Source: Candidatus Amesbacteria bacterium GW2011_GWA1_47_20
GTDB taxonomy: Bacteria > Patescibacteriota > Microgenomatia > CAZETR01 > Amesbacteraceae
Direction: 5' to 3'
NCBI GenBank assembly: GCA_001002405.1
Contig: LCOA01000001.1
Coordinates: 1-38,753, forward strand
DNA length: 38,753 bases
The notes under the pieces were generated by a model. That model worked only from the letters and a program-made list of their open reading frames with translations. It ran no database searches and had not been told where the DNA came from. Shown here one piece after another: positions 26,069-35,804 of the stretch; position 1 is the first letter of the stretch, and every line of letters starts with the position of its first letter. The position numbers and the translations under genes were made by a program.

Positions 26069-26758
26069 ATGTATTATTCAGGATCTCGTCGGGGCAATCT
26101 TTATCCTCAAGTTTTCCCCCCTTTGATTGGCCGACTTAAGTACTCAACTAGTTTGCTCGATCCTAATGGTAAGTCTGTCCTGGTGATTGGCGATTCATAT
26201 GGCTGGTACGCCAAATTTGCTTTGGAGTGTGGTGCCAAATTTGTTCATAGTCTTGACATAGCCGCACCTTCCCCTATGCTATCTCGATTATTCAAATCCT
26301 ATTCCCAATATCATCACACAATAGAATCAATTTTAGACTTCAGAAGCACTAAGAAATATGACTTAGCTGTCTTTTTTGAAGTCATAGAACATTTACCTCC
26401 CCAAACAGAAAAATTCGCCTTGCAAGTTATCGCGAAATCGCTGAAATCAAACGGTAAGCTTCTCTTATCAACACCAGTTAAATCACTTCTATCTTATTTT
26501 TCAGATCCGGCGATCTTCCTTGGGCATCGCCATTATTCTCCAAAGCAACTTACTCAACTACTCAACGCCGCTGGTTTTTATCAGATTGACTACACTCGCG
26601 GTGGCTTTGTCTACAGCGCTCTTGATCTACTCTGTCTCTATTTTGTAAAATGGATTTTGCGTCAACCATATCTTTATTTTTCTCCATTTGTAGATAAAGT
26701 TAATTTCGAATATCCCCACCCTCACGGAACTACTCTTTTTGCCATATGTGCAAAGTAA
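26069..26758 (+). CDS. Class I SAM-dependent methyltransferase with divergent motif I
   Basis: SVLVIGDSYGWYAKFALECGAKFVHSLDIA...YDLAVFFEVIEHLPPQ...SNGKLLLSTP. Confidence 0.82.
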   Translation: MYYSGSRRGNLYPQVFPPLIGRLKYSTSLLDPNGKSVLVIGDSYGWYAKFALECGAKFVHSLDIAAPSPMLSRLFKSYSQYHHTIESILDFRSTKKYDLAVFFEVIEHLPPQTEKFALQVIAKSLKSNGKLLLSTPVKSLLSYFSDPAIFLGHRHYSPKQLTQLLNAAGFYQIDYTRGGFVYSALDLLCLYFVKWILRQPYLYFSPFVDKVNFEYPHPHGTTLFAICAK

Positions 26759-27828
26759 TAGCTCTTTGCTGGCATTCGGATAACTCTCTCATTAAGTCGG
26801 CAGGCGGGTATACCCGTTTTTGGGAAATTGCCAAAAGAGCAACATCTCCATTAGTGATTATTGATAAATACCCCTCTCTTTACTCGAATCTTAATAACCC
26901 CCATATTACCATTCATACCTATCTCAGCCCGCAGATCTATTCTCGGACAGTATTAAATAAGATACTGGATCGCCTACTCACCCCCTTTTTAATTATAAAG
27001 GTAGTCCTAGGTCTAAAGCTCAACCATCAAATTATTTACGTTCCTTTTAGCGAGTTACCACAGCTGACCATAGCAGCGGTCATTTTAAAATTTCTTATCT
27101 CATCTAAATTAGTTCTCTGTAATCTGAACACGAACATTTATTTTTTGGATCGCCTAGTTAATGTATATCTTCACAAGCTTGCTGACAGAGTCATAACTAT
27201 CAGTCATGAGTTAGCCCGGGCTCTAAAAAGAACCGGAATTTATGCCAGTGGTGTCAACGGCGTAGGTTTTGATCTCTTGCCTTATCGACAGTTTCCTAAA
27301 GCTAAAAAAAGATATGATGCGGTTTTTGTTGGCCGGCACACCCTCGAAAAGGGGATTCTCGATCTTCTAGAAGCTTGGAGTCAACTTTCCCACAGTCCAA
27401 CACTTATTACCGTCGGCGAAATTCCAAATTACCTGGAACCTGAAATCATTCGCAGAGTCAACCAGCTTGGACTTGGAAGGCACGTCATTATTATGGGCAA
27501 GATCAGTGAGCAAGAAAAATTAGGTCTCATGAGCCAAAGTAAAATCTGTGTTTTTCCTTCATATCAAGAAGGATGGGGTATTGTCCCCATGGAGGCTCTC
27601 AGTCTAGGCTTGCCTGTTGTTATCTATAATCTGCCTGTCTACAAAGAGAGCTTGGGGGACTCCCCAGCTCTTAAACTTGTAAATATTGGTAACAAGCCCG
27701 CCCTATCACGACAAATCGCCCACACACTAAAACACTATCGAAAATACTCTCTCCTGGCCGCAAAATGGCGCCCCAGATATAATTGGGAAACTATTGCCCG
27801 AAAAGAATGGGAACTTATATGCAATTAA
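26746..27828 (+). CDS. GT4 family glycosyltransferase
   Basis: AVFVGRHTLEKGILDLLEAW...PSYQEGWGIVPMEALSLGLPVV. Confidence 0.92.
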   Translation: MCKVIALCWHSDNSLIKSAGGYTRFWEIAKRATSPLVIIDKYPSLYSNLNNPHITIHTYLSPQIYSRTVLNKILDRLLTPFLIIKVVLGLKLNHQIIYVPFSELPQLTIAAVILKFLISSKLVLCNLNTNIYFLDRLVNVYLHKLADRVITISHELARALKRTGIYASGVNGVGFDLLPYRQFPKAKKRYDAVFVGRHTLEKGILDLLEAWSQLSHSPTLITVGEIPNYLEPEIIRRVNQLGLGRHVIIMGKISEQEKLGLMSQSKICVFPSYQEGWGIVPMEALSLGLPVVIYNLPVYKESLGDSPALKLVNIGNKPALSRQIAHTLKHYRKYSLLAAKWRPRYNWETIARKEWELICN

Positions 27829-28760
27829 AAGATATCGTTAAGCCTCGTCTTCGGTTCAGACTCAACACTAATGGTGTACCTAACTTTCTCAATAGGTTTG
27901 ACATAAATCAACAGTACCAAGTAAATATTTGGAATGAAAAAACTTACCAGGTTAATCCAAAAACTCATGTCTTTACTACCATTCAAGAGCACTTCGGTAA
28001 TCGGCTGATTCGCAACCTCAAAATTCCTCATCAGGCGGTGGTTATAGATTTAGGCTGTTTTATAGGCGAAAAACTTTGGCAATTGAAAAATAATCTTAAC
28101 TATCTGGGAGTAGGGGTAGATATTGCCATTTCATCACTTAAGATAGCAAGAAAGATTGATATCTATGGCCACCATTTTTTGGCCGCAGATATGGAGAATC
28201 TTCCTTTCAAAAACAGTTGTGTCGATCTGGTTATGGTTTTTGATGTCATTGAACACCTTAGTCATGCGGAGAAAGGATTTGCCGAAATCGCTCGAGTTCT
28301 CAAGCCGGATGGGAAACTCTTATTACATATTCCCATTAAGGATAATAAGTGGTCTATGTTTTGGTGGAAACAGAAATTATTTCCACAGGCTGCTTTCAAA
28401 GATTACGCCGATGTTGGCCATTCACCAGATCGCATGCTTACTCGCCGCCAGATAAAAATCTACCTGGAAAAATATAATTTAAGAATCGAAAAAGAAATTC
28501 CTTACAATGTCTTCCTTGTCCATTTTTGGGATAGGGAAATTGTTCGTGTCTCTGCTTGGCTTTTTTCATTATTATTCCGCTCAGGGAGGACAAAATCGAA
28601 TGTTACTCGAACTCTGCAAACTGGCTACATTGGTCGAACGCGAGAATTCTATGGTCGATACCTTGTTCCATTACTAGAATTATTTTCTTTTCCCGATTGG
28701 ATCTTTAGCTATATGGGAGTCGGAAACACCTATTTTGTTGTTGCTGCCAAAAGAACATGA
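27819..28760 (+). CDS. Class I SAM-dependent methyltransferase
   Basis: VVIDLGCFIGEKLWQL...VDLVMVFDVIEHLSHAEKGFAEIARVLKPDGKLLLHIP; start at ATG 27819. Confidence 0.9.
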   Translation: MQLKDIVKPRLRFRLNTNGVPNFLNRFDINQQYQVNIWNEKTYQVNPKTHVFTTIQEHFGNRLIRNLKIPHQAVVIDLGCFIGEKLWQLKNNLNYLGVGVDIAISSLKIARKIDIYGHHFLAADMENLPFKNSCVDLVMVFDVIEHLSHAEKGFAEIARVLKPDGKLLLHIPIKDNKWSMFWWKQKLFPQAAFKDYADVGHSPDRMLTRRQIKIYLEKYNLRIEKEIPYNVFLVHFWDREIVRVSAWLFSLLFRSGRTKSNVTRTLQTGYIGRTREFYGRYLVPLLELFSFPDWIFSYMGVGNTYFVVAAKRT

Positions 28761-29875
28761 AATTGCTGTTTTATTCTCCAGTTGACTTGTGCGCCGGACT
28801 TGGATGTGAACGCTGGCATTGCGACGTTACAAATTCTCTTAAGAATAAATTTGGCCATCAGATAAAAATCATTACTGGAAATCTTGGATACAAACGTTGG
28901 AGTGAAACTTACCTTTTATCTCAACTTCAAAGTATTCCCCATGAGAGGTTAAACTACCCAATAGTTATCTCCTCCTTAATTCCCACCCCCGGGATTTTTT
29001 TTAAGCTGCTTACCGAGTTCAGGCTGGCTGATACAGTCCATTTCATCCATGGATTTATCGGCCAGGACATTCTCATGGCCATCCTCAAAATACTTACACG
29101 AAAAAGAGTTGTTGTTGGACACCATGCTCCAATGTTTCATTTTTCTGCTATCCATAACCTTTACATGAGGTGTGTGTCTCGTTATGTGCTCAAGATATTC
29201 GACGCACATATGGCTCTCAATTGCCAAGACGCCAAGGCGCTGCTAAACTGGGGTATTAAAAATATTCATTTTATTCCCAGCGGCGTTCGGGTTGAAAGAT
29301 TTCTCTCTCTTCCTCGAAAAACTCACTCTCATTTGAATTTCCTATCTGTAGGCCGTTACGACACCCCTCAGAAAGGATTCGACCTATTGTTAGAAGCAAT
29401 TGCCAAGTTTAACCAAAAATATCCTCACAACAAAGCCGTGTTCAGATTTGCCGGAAGTGGTGGAAGCAGAAACCCGATCAATAATTATGCCCAAAAAGCT
29501 GATAATATCATTGATCTTGGTTTTGTAATGTATGAAGATATGCCAAAAATATACTCTTTTTCAGATATCTTTTTGCTTTCTTCTCGCGAAGAGCCTTTTG
29601 GCCTAATACTTGTCGAGGCATGGTCCTCGGGTATACCTGTTTTAGCCACCAAGACTGAAGGTCCCAAGGACATGCTTCTTCCCGGAAAAAATGGATGGTT
29701 TTTTGATGAGATTTCCGTGTCTGGAATACTGACGGGAATAGAAAAAATTTACCGCCTTTGGATAGCCGATAGAAGTAAAATAATCCAACTCGAGAAAAAT
29801 TGCCGTGATACAGGTAAAATATATAGCATAGACATCACCGCTTACAAAATGGATCAAAACCTATTTAACTTATGA
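28757..29875 (+). CDS. GT4 family glycosyltransferase
   Basis: FLSVGRYDTPQKGFDLLLEAIAKF...LSSREEPFGLILVEAWSSGIPVLA. Confidence 0.92.
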   Translation: MKLLFYSPVDLCAGLGCERWHCDVTNSLKNKFGHQIKIITGNLGYKRWSETYLLSQLQSIPHERLNYPIVISSLIPTPGIFFKLLTEFRLADTVHFIHGFIGQDILMAILKILTRKRVVVGHHAPMFHFSAIHNLYMRCVSRYVLKIFDAHMALNCQDAKALLNWGIKNIHFIPSGVRVERFLSLPRKTHSHLNFLSVGRYDTPQKGFDLLLEAIAKFNQKYPHNKAVFRFAGSGGSRNPINNYAQKADNIIDLGFVMYEDMPKIYSFSDIFLLSSREEPFGLILVEAWSSGIPVLATKTEGPKDMLLPGKNGWFFDEISVSGILTGIEKIYRLWIADRSKIIQLEKNCRDTGKIYSIDITAYKMDQNLFNL

Positions 29876-30705
29876 AATATTCGCCAGGCAGCAAAGAAAT
29901 TTATAGCGAAGTTATAGATGGTCTAAGCTATTACCAAACTACTGGTGAGGTATATCATACTCTTCGTTCTAAAGCTAAATTCCACAAGTTTTATCTGCAA
30001 GCAATTACTGGTCGTGCCTTCCCCAAAATTTTAGATATTGGTTGTTTCACCGGAACTGAAATTTTTATGCTTCCTAAACCAGATCCAAAAGCAAAATATC
30101 TAGGTATCGATGTCTCAAGTAAGGCAATTACTATAGCCAAATCCTTGTCACGCAAACGTGGTGAGAAAAACGTCGATTTTCAAATAGTCGATGGAAATAA
30201 ACCCCTTCCGTTTTCCGATAAGTCATTTGATATTATTTACGCATTAGAATTAATTGAACACCTAAAAACCCCCGCCCAATTTTTTGCAGAGGTACGCAGA
30301 GTTCTTAAGGACAATGGCGTGTTCATTGTTTCCACTCCCAATGCAGACACATTCCTCAATAAAATTTCTCGGTGGCTTCCCCCATCCCTGTCTCAAGCCC
30401 TAAATCAAGCCAGGCTACAGGATTTTGCCCGCCATGGCACTAGTTCACCCATTACCCCTATAGTTTGGGATAGAGATGCTCACATTTCGCTGTGGGGGTT
30501 TTCAAAGTGGAGATCAACATTGGTGCAAAGTGGGTTTAAGCTTGACTGTATAGAGGGCTCATCCTTCTACGGCGGCTCGCGATACATTAGTGAGAAACCT
30601 TTTCTCTTGGGGTTAATGATACTTCTCGACTCAGTTATAGATTTATTACCCTTTAAGCCCCATCTACAAATGTGTATGCTCCTCAAGCTAGTCAAAGCAA
30701 AATGA
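29872..30705 (+). CDS. Class I SAM-dependent methyltransferase
   Basis: KILDIGCFTGTEIFML...FDIIYALELIEHLKTPAQFFAEVRRVLKDNGVFIVSTPN. Confidence 0.92.
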   Translation: MKYSPGSKEIYSEVIDGLSYYQTTGEVYHTLRSKAKFHKFYLQAITGRAFPKILDIGCFTGTEIFMLPKPDPKAKYLGIDVSSKAITIAKSLSRKRGEKNVDFQIVDGNKPLPFSDKSFDIIYALELIEHLKTPAQFFAEVRRVLKDNGVFIVSTPNADTFLNKISRWLPPSLSQALNQARLQDFARHGTSSPITPIVWDRDAHISLWGFSKWRSTLVQSGFKLDCIEGSSFYGGSRYISEKPFLLGLMILLDSVIDLLPFKPHLQMCMLLKLVKAK

Positions 30706-31385
30706 CCACCTCAAATCAAAAAAAGTATTACGAGCACAACTGGAAAAATTTAACCGGATTGCAAATGTCCCCAGAGTTAGCCCATCTTGGCTATTCTTGG
30801 GTCTCCGCTCTCCCCCGTGGTAATTGTCTAGATATTGGATGTGGAGATGGAACAAACGCTCAGAAACTAAATACACTCGGATTCTCAACTGAATGTTGCG
30901 ATATCTCCCTTGCGGCAATTAAAAAGGCTAGAGCCAAAGGACTAAACGCAAGGGTTGTTGACTTAAACAGTCCAAAAATTCCCTTCGCGGCAAACAAATA
31001 TTCCCTTATCTGGTTGTCCGACGTCATCGAGCACGTTTTTTGGCCAGATAATCTGTTACAACTTATCTATCGCCTTCTTCGCCCAGGGGGGTACGTCTTT
31101 ATCACTACTCCTAATGTTTCTTGGTTTATAATTCGTTTACAACTACTATTCGGAAAAACCCTTTACGATATTCATCCTGAACACGTTCGTTGGTTTAACT
31201 ACTCAACTCTTACCCAAACGCTCCTTAAACATGGGTTTGAAATCGTTAATACCTCAGCCTATAATAGGCTTACTCCCTTTCCTTGGTCTCAAAAGATTAA
31301 CCTACTAAAAAAATTGGATGGCACCAGTTCTGTAAATGACTTATTTAGTTACACTCTAGCAGTGTTAGCTCAAAAACCAAGGTGA
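30702..31385 (+). CDS. Class I SAM-dependent methyltransferase
   Basis: NCLDIGCGDGTNAQKL...YSLIWLSDVIEHVFWPDNLLQLIYRLLRPGGYVFITTPN; start at ATG 30702. Confidence 0.92.
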   Translation: MTTSNQKKYYEHNWKNLTGLQMSPELAHLGYSWVSALPRGNCLDIGCGDGTNAQKLNTLGFSTECCDISLAAIKKARAKGLNARVVDLNSPKIPFAANKYSLIWLSDVIEHVFWPDNLLQLIYRLLRPGGYVFITTPNVSWFIIRLQLLFGKTLYDIHPEHVRWFNYSTLTQTLLKHGFEIVNTSAYNRLTPFPWSQKINLLKKLDGTSSVNDLFSYTLAVLAQKPR

Positions 31386-32521
31386 TCTATTCTCGACCCC
31401 GCTCACAGAAAATCAGATGGTTTCTTCTCTGGGTCGTTTTACCTATTTCACTATTATCCATAGGCCTAGCCTTATCAGTTGTCCAAACATACAGACAACA
31501 AGTTAGTTTATTAAGTCTCATCCAAAATCACTCATCTAACCTATTGCATGGCGATTTGAACATTCCGCTTTATCAGCATCAGAAAATTGGCGGTGAATTT
31601 ATCGCTTCCGAAAATTATCTAGGTATAGTTTCTGTCAGATTCAAGACGTTTTTGCGTATCAACGATGACTTCCTTCGTTTCCGCATTCGCCAGGCCTCTG
31701 ACAGTGCCTGGTTCTATCAAGCAGCGTATAAGGTAGACCAATTCCAGCCAGACGCCCTTTTCCCCTTCGGTTTCCCAGTTGTAGAGAACTCTCAAGGAAA
31801 AAAGTTTATTTTTGAGATTGAGTCAACTCAAGGCCAGGTTAATAACTCTGTAGCCGTCAGTTCGCAATTTCCCTCATTTGTATCAATCTACAAATTCCCT
31901 AGGCGGGCAGTCTTGGGTGACCTCGATCAAATTGAATTCACCTCATGGAAGCGTACGTTTCCACCGACTTACAACAAAACTAAGTTCTCGTTAATTGAAA
32001 TATACACTTTTCTTACGAAAAAGCTCCCCAATCTTTCTTCCGATACTAGGTTCAACAGCACCCTTCTTAAAAATTCAATTGTCAGTTTTTTCACAAAAAA
32101 AATTGCCAACCTAGCTGCAACTACAGATTTTACTTGGGCAACTATTTTTCATCTTCTCCCGTTTTTTCTCTATATGACCTGGCTATGGACCAGCACAAAG
32201 AATATTCGATGGCCAGTTGTCTTTTCTATTTCTCCAATCGCTCTCATTATCTTGGAGTCATTAACTATAACATCCTACCAAGACCTGATTACCCTCGAGG
32301 TGTCTTTAGTATGGATATTGACCGTCTACTATTATCGATTCTCTTCTTCTGCGTCCTATTTCATCGGTTTTGCGATGCTGATTCTATCCCCAATTTTTCT
32401 TTATTCTAACAACCAATTATTAGCGGAAAAGTATGCCGTTTGGTCATTCATTCTGTTTGCTATAGCCATTTCTCAGAACCTATTAGAATATAGACGTTCA
32501 TTGCTTAGTGCACACGACTAA
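31382..32521 (+). CDS. Membrane protein of unknown function with exported beta-rich-looking N-terminal domain
   Basis: N-terminal TM, ~220 aa soluble stretch (FLRFRIRQASDSAWFYQAAYKVDQFQPDALFPFGFPVVENSQGKKFIFEIES), then several C-terminal TM segments; GTGA start overlap. Confidence 0.6.
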   Translation: MIYSRPRSQKIRWFLLWVVLPISLLSIGLALSVVQTYRQQVSLLSLIQNHSSNLLHGDLNIPLYQHQKIGGEFIASENYLGIVSVRFKTFLRINDDFLRFRIRQASDSAWFYQAAYKVDQFQPDALFPFGFPVVENSQGKKFIFEIESTQGQVNNSVAVSSQFPSFVSIYKFPRRAVLGDLDQIEFTSWKRTFPPTYNKTKFSLIEIYTFLTKKLPNLSSDTRFNSTLLKNSIVSFFTKKIANLAATTDFTWATIFHLLPFFLYMTWLWTSTKNIRWPVVFSISPIALIILESLTITSYQDLITLEVSLVWILTVYYYRFSSSASYFIGFAMLILSPIFLYSNNQLLAEKYAVWSFILFAIAISQNLLEYRRSLLSAHD

Positions 32522-33202
32522 GTATCTTATTGGCAAGATATCAAAGGGGATACCTCGGATTTTTTTTATCAGCCAACCTTCACACAAATCTTCTTTAAAC
32601 CGTTTTAAATTATATGCTCTTAAGTGCCATTCTTCTGTCATATCATTAGGAATATTAGGAAAGAAATGGCTAAACAAGTAAAACTTAATTAAAATTCTTT
32701 TTAACAAATTGATTAACGGTTCATTTGGAAAAGTTATCACCAATAATCCTTTTGGCTTTAATACTCGGCGTAGCTCTCGTAGCATTTTCTTAGGATCTAT
32801 TACGTGCTCGATTACCTCCGAGCACTCAACTTTGTCGAAAAACGCATCGGGAATGGGTATTTTTTCTAAATCACCATTTATAAAAGAGAAATTTGTTTTC
32901 CGACCAAGAGCTAGTCTGGCTCTACGGATTGCTTCATTAGAAATGTCCATTAGTGTAATCTCGCCGTTATTAAAATATTTCTCGATATACCCTTCGCCGC
33001 ACCCAGCAGCCAATATTTTATCCGAGTCTTTTAAGGGGGAAAGATGATGTAAAATCTGACTGACGCGAACTCTTTCAACAAAACGGATAATCGGATTGGG
33101 ATGACTATAAACACGTTCGTTGTTATACTTTATAAACATATTCTCATTCCAACTCTTAAATTTCTCTTTGCCGATATTGGGATAAATTGGAAATTTTGGC
33201 AT
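32498..33202 (-). CDS. Class I SAM-dependent methyltransferase
   Basis: KILAAGCGEGYIEKYF...FDKVECSEVIEHVIDPKKMLRELRRVLKPKGLLVITFPNEP. Confidence 0.92.
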   Translation of the reverse strand: MPKFPIYPNIGKEKFKSWNENMFIKYNNERVYSHPNPIIRFVERVRVSQILHHLSPLKDSDKILAAGCGEGYIEKYFNNGEITLMDISNEAIRRARLALGRKTNFSFINGDLEKIPIPDAFFDKVECSEVIEHVIDPKKMLRELRRVLKPKGLLVITFPNEPLINLLKRILIKFYLFSHFFPNIPNDMTEEWHLRAYNLKRFKEDLCEGWLIKKIRGIPFDILPIRYLVVCTKQ

Positions 33203-33225
33203 AATAGGAACAATTGTACATCCAT

Positions 33226-34506
33226 ATGCTGTTTTTAGTAATTGCCAGTGCAGTTCAAGTATTTATACTTTCTAATGTCCAATTTACGCCTTGGCCTGAA
33301 ATGCTTCTCTGGCCGTGGTTAATTAACCAGGGTTGGGTGCCTTTCACTGACCTTATTCTTGCCCATACCCCCTTACTTTATTTGTCATTATCTTTATGGT
33401 ATCGCCTAGTAGGTCCAGGACTTATTGCCCTTAAAATATTTACGTGGATTTATATTTTGATTACAGCAACCGCCCTGTGGATAATCACCATCAAGCAATC
33501 TGGAAAGAAATCCGCAGCCATTTCCCTTCTCTTATACTTCATGATGCAGACAATCTATCAAGGGAATGGAGTGTGGTTCGATCTAGCACTAGCCCCCATG
33601 TCTCTTTTAATCTACTACTTTTTAACATCTCAGCGGGTAGGAATGGCAGGTATTTTGTTTAGCGTATCTTTTTTCATCAAACAGACTAGTTTTTGGTTGA
33701 TTTTTCCAATTATTTGGCAACTCTTAACCACGCGATCTGTCCAGCGATTTCTAACCGCAGCCGTAGTTACATCAGTGATAATTCTTTCTATGTTTGCATT
33801 AATTGGGATTCTTGATGATTTTTATCTCTGGACCATTCGCGTTGGGGTTTTTAGCTTATCTCGTTCTCAATGGCAGTCCCAATGGCCAACACTATCCCAA
33901 GCTATAGTGTTTCTTTTCTTGCCTTTTGTTGTCTCCGTTTTTGACTATAAACTTGCCCCATGGATTATTTTCGCCAGTTTGGGAGTATTTCCTCGTTGGG
34001 AACTCTTTCATTTTCAACCTGCCCTTCCGTTCTTGGTTTTGGGATTGGTTCAAATTTCAATTAAAAATCGAAAGTTCTTTTCAGTTCTCCTCGTTCTGAT
34101 AAGTCTCCTATATTTTAGAGTTTTAATCCGCGACTGGGGGAAACCTGACAGATTTTTCGATCCCGATACTCTCCAGGCCGTACAGTTTATCCAAGCTCAG
34201 ACAAAACCTTCTGACAACTTGTATGTTTTTAATTATTGGGACCATATTTATTTTTTATCAAATCGGTTACCAGCCACTCGACCATACGTGCCTAGCTTTC
34301 CGGTTTTCTTAAACATTTCTGGTATTCAGCTAGAAATGGTTAAAGATCTTGAAGCTAACCGCCCCCCATTTGTCGTTTACCACCCGCTTGAGAAATCTGG
34401 CTATGGTTCGTACAATCCCCGGCCTCTCTGGGATTATTTGAACAAAGACTACCAGGTCTATCAAAAAATCTCCGATCAATTATGGATACTCAAAAGAAAC
34501 GAATAA
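33226..34506 (+). CDS. Polytopic GT-C-like membrane glycosyltransferase
   Basis: Many TM segments; early loop FTPWPEMLLWPWLINQGWVPFTDLILAHTPLLYL; start at ATG 33226 instead of ORF-track TTG 33214. Confidence 0.7.
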   Translation: MLFLVIASAVQVFILSNVQFTPWPEMLLWPWLINQGWVPFTDLILAHTPLLYLSLSLWYRLVGPGLIALKIFTWIYILITATALWIITIKQSGKKSAAISLLLYFMMQTIYQGNGVWFDLALAPMSLLIYYFLTSQRVGMAGILFSVSFFIKQTSFWLIFPIIWQLLTTRSVQRFLTAAVVTSVIILSMFALIGILDDFYLWTIRVGVFSLSRSQWQSQWPTLSQAIVFLFLPFVVSVFDYKLAPWIIFASLGVFPRWELFHFQPALPFLVLGLVQISIKNRKFFSVLLVLISLLYFRVLIRDWGKPDRFFDPDTLQAVQFIQAQTKPSDNLYVFNYWDHIYFLSNRLPATRPYVPSFPVFLNISGIQLEMVKDLEANRPPFVVYHPLEKSGYGSYNPRPLWDYLNKDYQVYQKISDQLWILKRNE

Positions 34507-34538
34507 AGTTGTAGAATAAACTAGAAAGCCTCTAAGCT

Positions 34539-35804
34539 ATGAGACGTTTCATTAACCAGGCACTTCAAACTTCTACCTTCCGCCAGTCAGTTGTTACTGT
34601 TTTTTCCACTTTCGCCACCGCTGGCCTGGGCGCTGTTTTTTATTTATTTTTAGCTCGGTTAGTCGGCGCTCATGAATACGGTCTATTTTCTGTGGTTATT
34701 TCATTTCTCACAATAGTTGCTACAATTGCCGACCTTGGGATGAATCAAGGTTTGATCAGGTTCGTAGCTGAAAACAGTCAGAGTAATCAGTATCAACCAT
34801 ACGCCAAAATCGCACTCCTATCCAAATTACTTATTAGTTCAATAATATTGGTAGGATTTGTGTTTTTGGCCCAACCCATTACAGGTTATTTACTGCACCA
34901 GCAGGAAGTTTACCCGCTTTTACCTCTGGCTGGTTTAGGAGCCGTGTTTATTTTACTTTTTAGTTTCTCTACTTCAGTCTTGCAGGGTTTGCAAAAGTTT
35001 GTCCTTTGGGGAGGGTTGCAAGTAGCCGCAAATTTTTTCCGTTTAGTTCTATTTGGAACCCTATTCTTGATATTAAAAATTAACGCCTATTGGGGTTTAA
35101 TCTTATTTGGTTCGGCCCCCTTCTTGGGTTTTGTTGTATCTTGGTTCTGGTTACCTTTGTCCATCTTTCAATCAAAATTTACTCCACGTCAATTTTGTAA
35201 CTTTTGGAATTTCAATAAATGGACGGCCGCTTTTGTCACAACGTCGGTTTTAGCTAGTCGCCTAGATATCCTACTCAGCGCCCGTTTTCTTAGTCTTTCC
35301 GAAACAGGCGTTTATTCTTTAGCCACCACTATGGTAGCTTTCCTACCCCAGCTTTCCGGTGCTATCGGGGCTGTCACCGCTCCCAAATTTGCCTCCTTTT
35401 CCGATTCCTCTCATTCCCAGAAATATTTGGCCAAAGCCGCGCTTTTTTCCTTCGGTACAAGTTTGGCTGTAGCTTTAGCTATGATTCCGGCGGCATTGGT
35501 TGTCGTGTGGTTTATCGGCCGGGATTTCTCGGCTTCCTTTACTCCCTTTCTCATTCTTTTAGCGTCACTGGCAATTTTTACATCTCTCAACCCCGTTCGG
35601 GACAGCATTATGTATTTTTATAAACGTCCTCAATTTTTCTTCTGGGCCAATCTTGCCCAAGCGGCAATAATTGTAGCCGTTGGACTGTTACTTATTCCCC
35701 GTTTCGGGGTCGTCGGTACAGCGTTGGCAGTGTTAATAAGCCACATTTTTTTTGCTGTAGCCAGTTTTATGGAATATGAGAATTGTCGCGCACACCATAG
35801 TTAG
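34539..35804 (+). CDS. Oligosaccharide flippase (Wzx/polysaccharide transporter-type)
   Basis: GLGAVFYLFLARLVGAHEYGLFSVVISFLTIVATIADLGMNQGLIRFVAE; about 12 TM segments. Confidence 0.9.
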   Translation: MRRFINQALQTSTFRQSVVTVFSTFATAGLGAVFYLFLARLVGAHEYGLFSVVISFLTIVATIADLGMNQGLIRFVAENSQSNQYQPYAKIALLSKLLISSIILVGFVFLAQPITGYLLHQQEVYPLLPLAGLGAVFILLFSFSTSVLQGLQKFVLWGGLQVAANFFRLVLFGTLFLILKINAYWGLILFGSAPFLGFVVSWFWLPLSIFQSKFTPRQFCNFWNFNKWTAAFVTTSVLASRLDILLSARFLSLSETGVYSLATTMVAFLPQLSGAIGAVTAPKFASFSDSSHSQKYLAKAALFSFGTSLAVALAMIPAALVVVWFIGRDFSASFTPFLILLASLAIFTSLNPVRDSIMYFYKRPQFFFWANLAQAAIIVAVGLLLIPRFGVVGTALAVLISHIFFAVASFMEYENCRAHHS

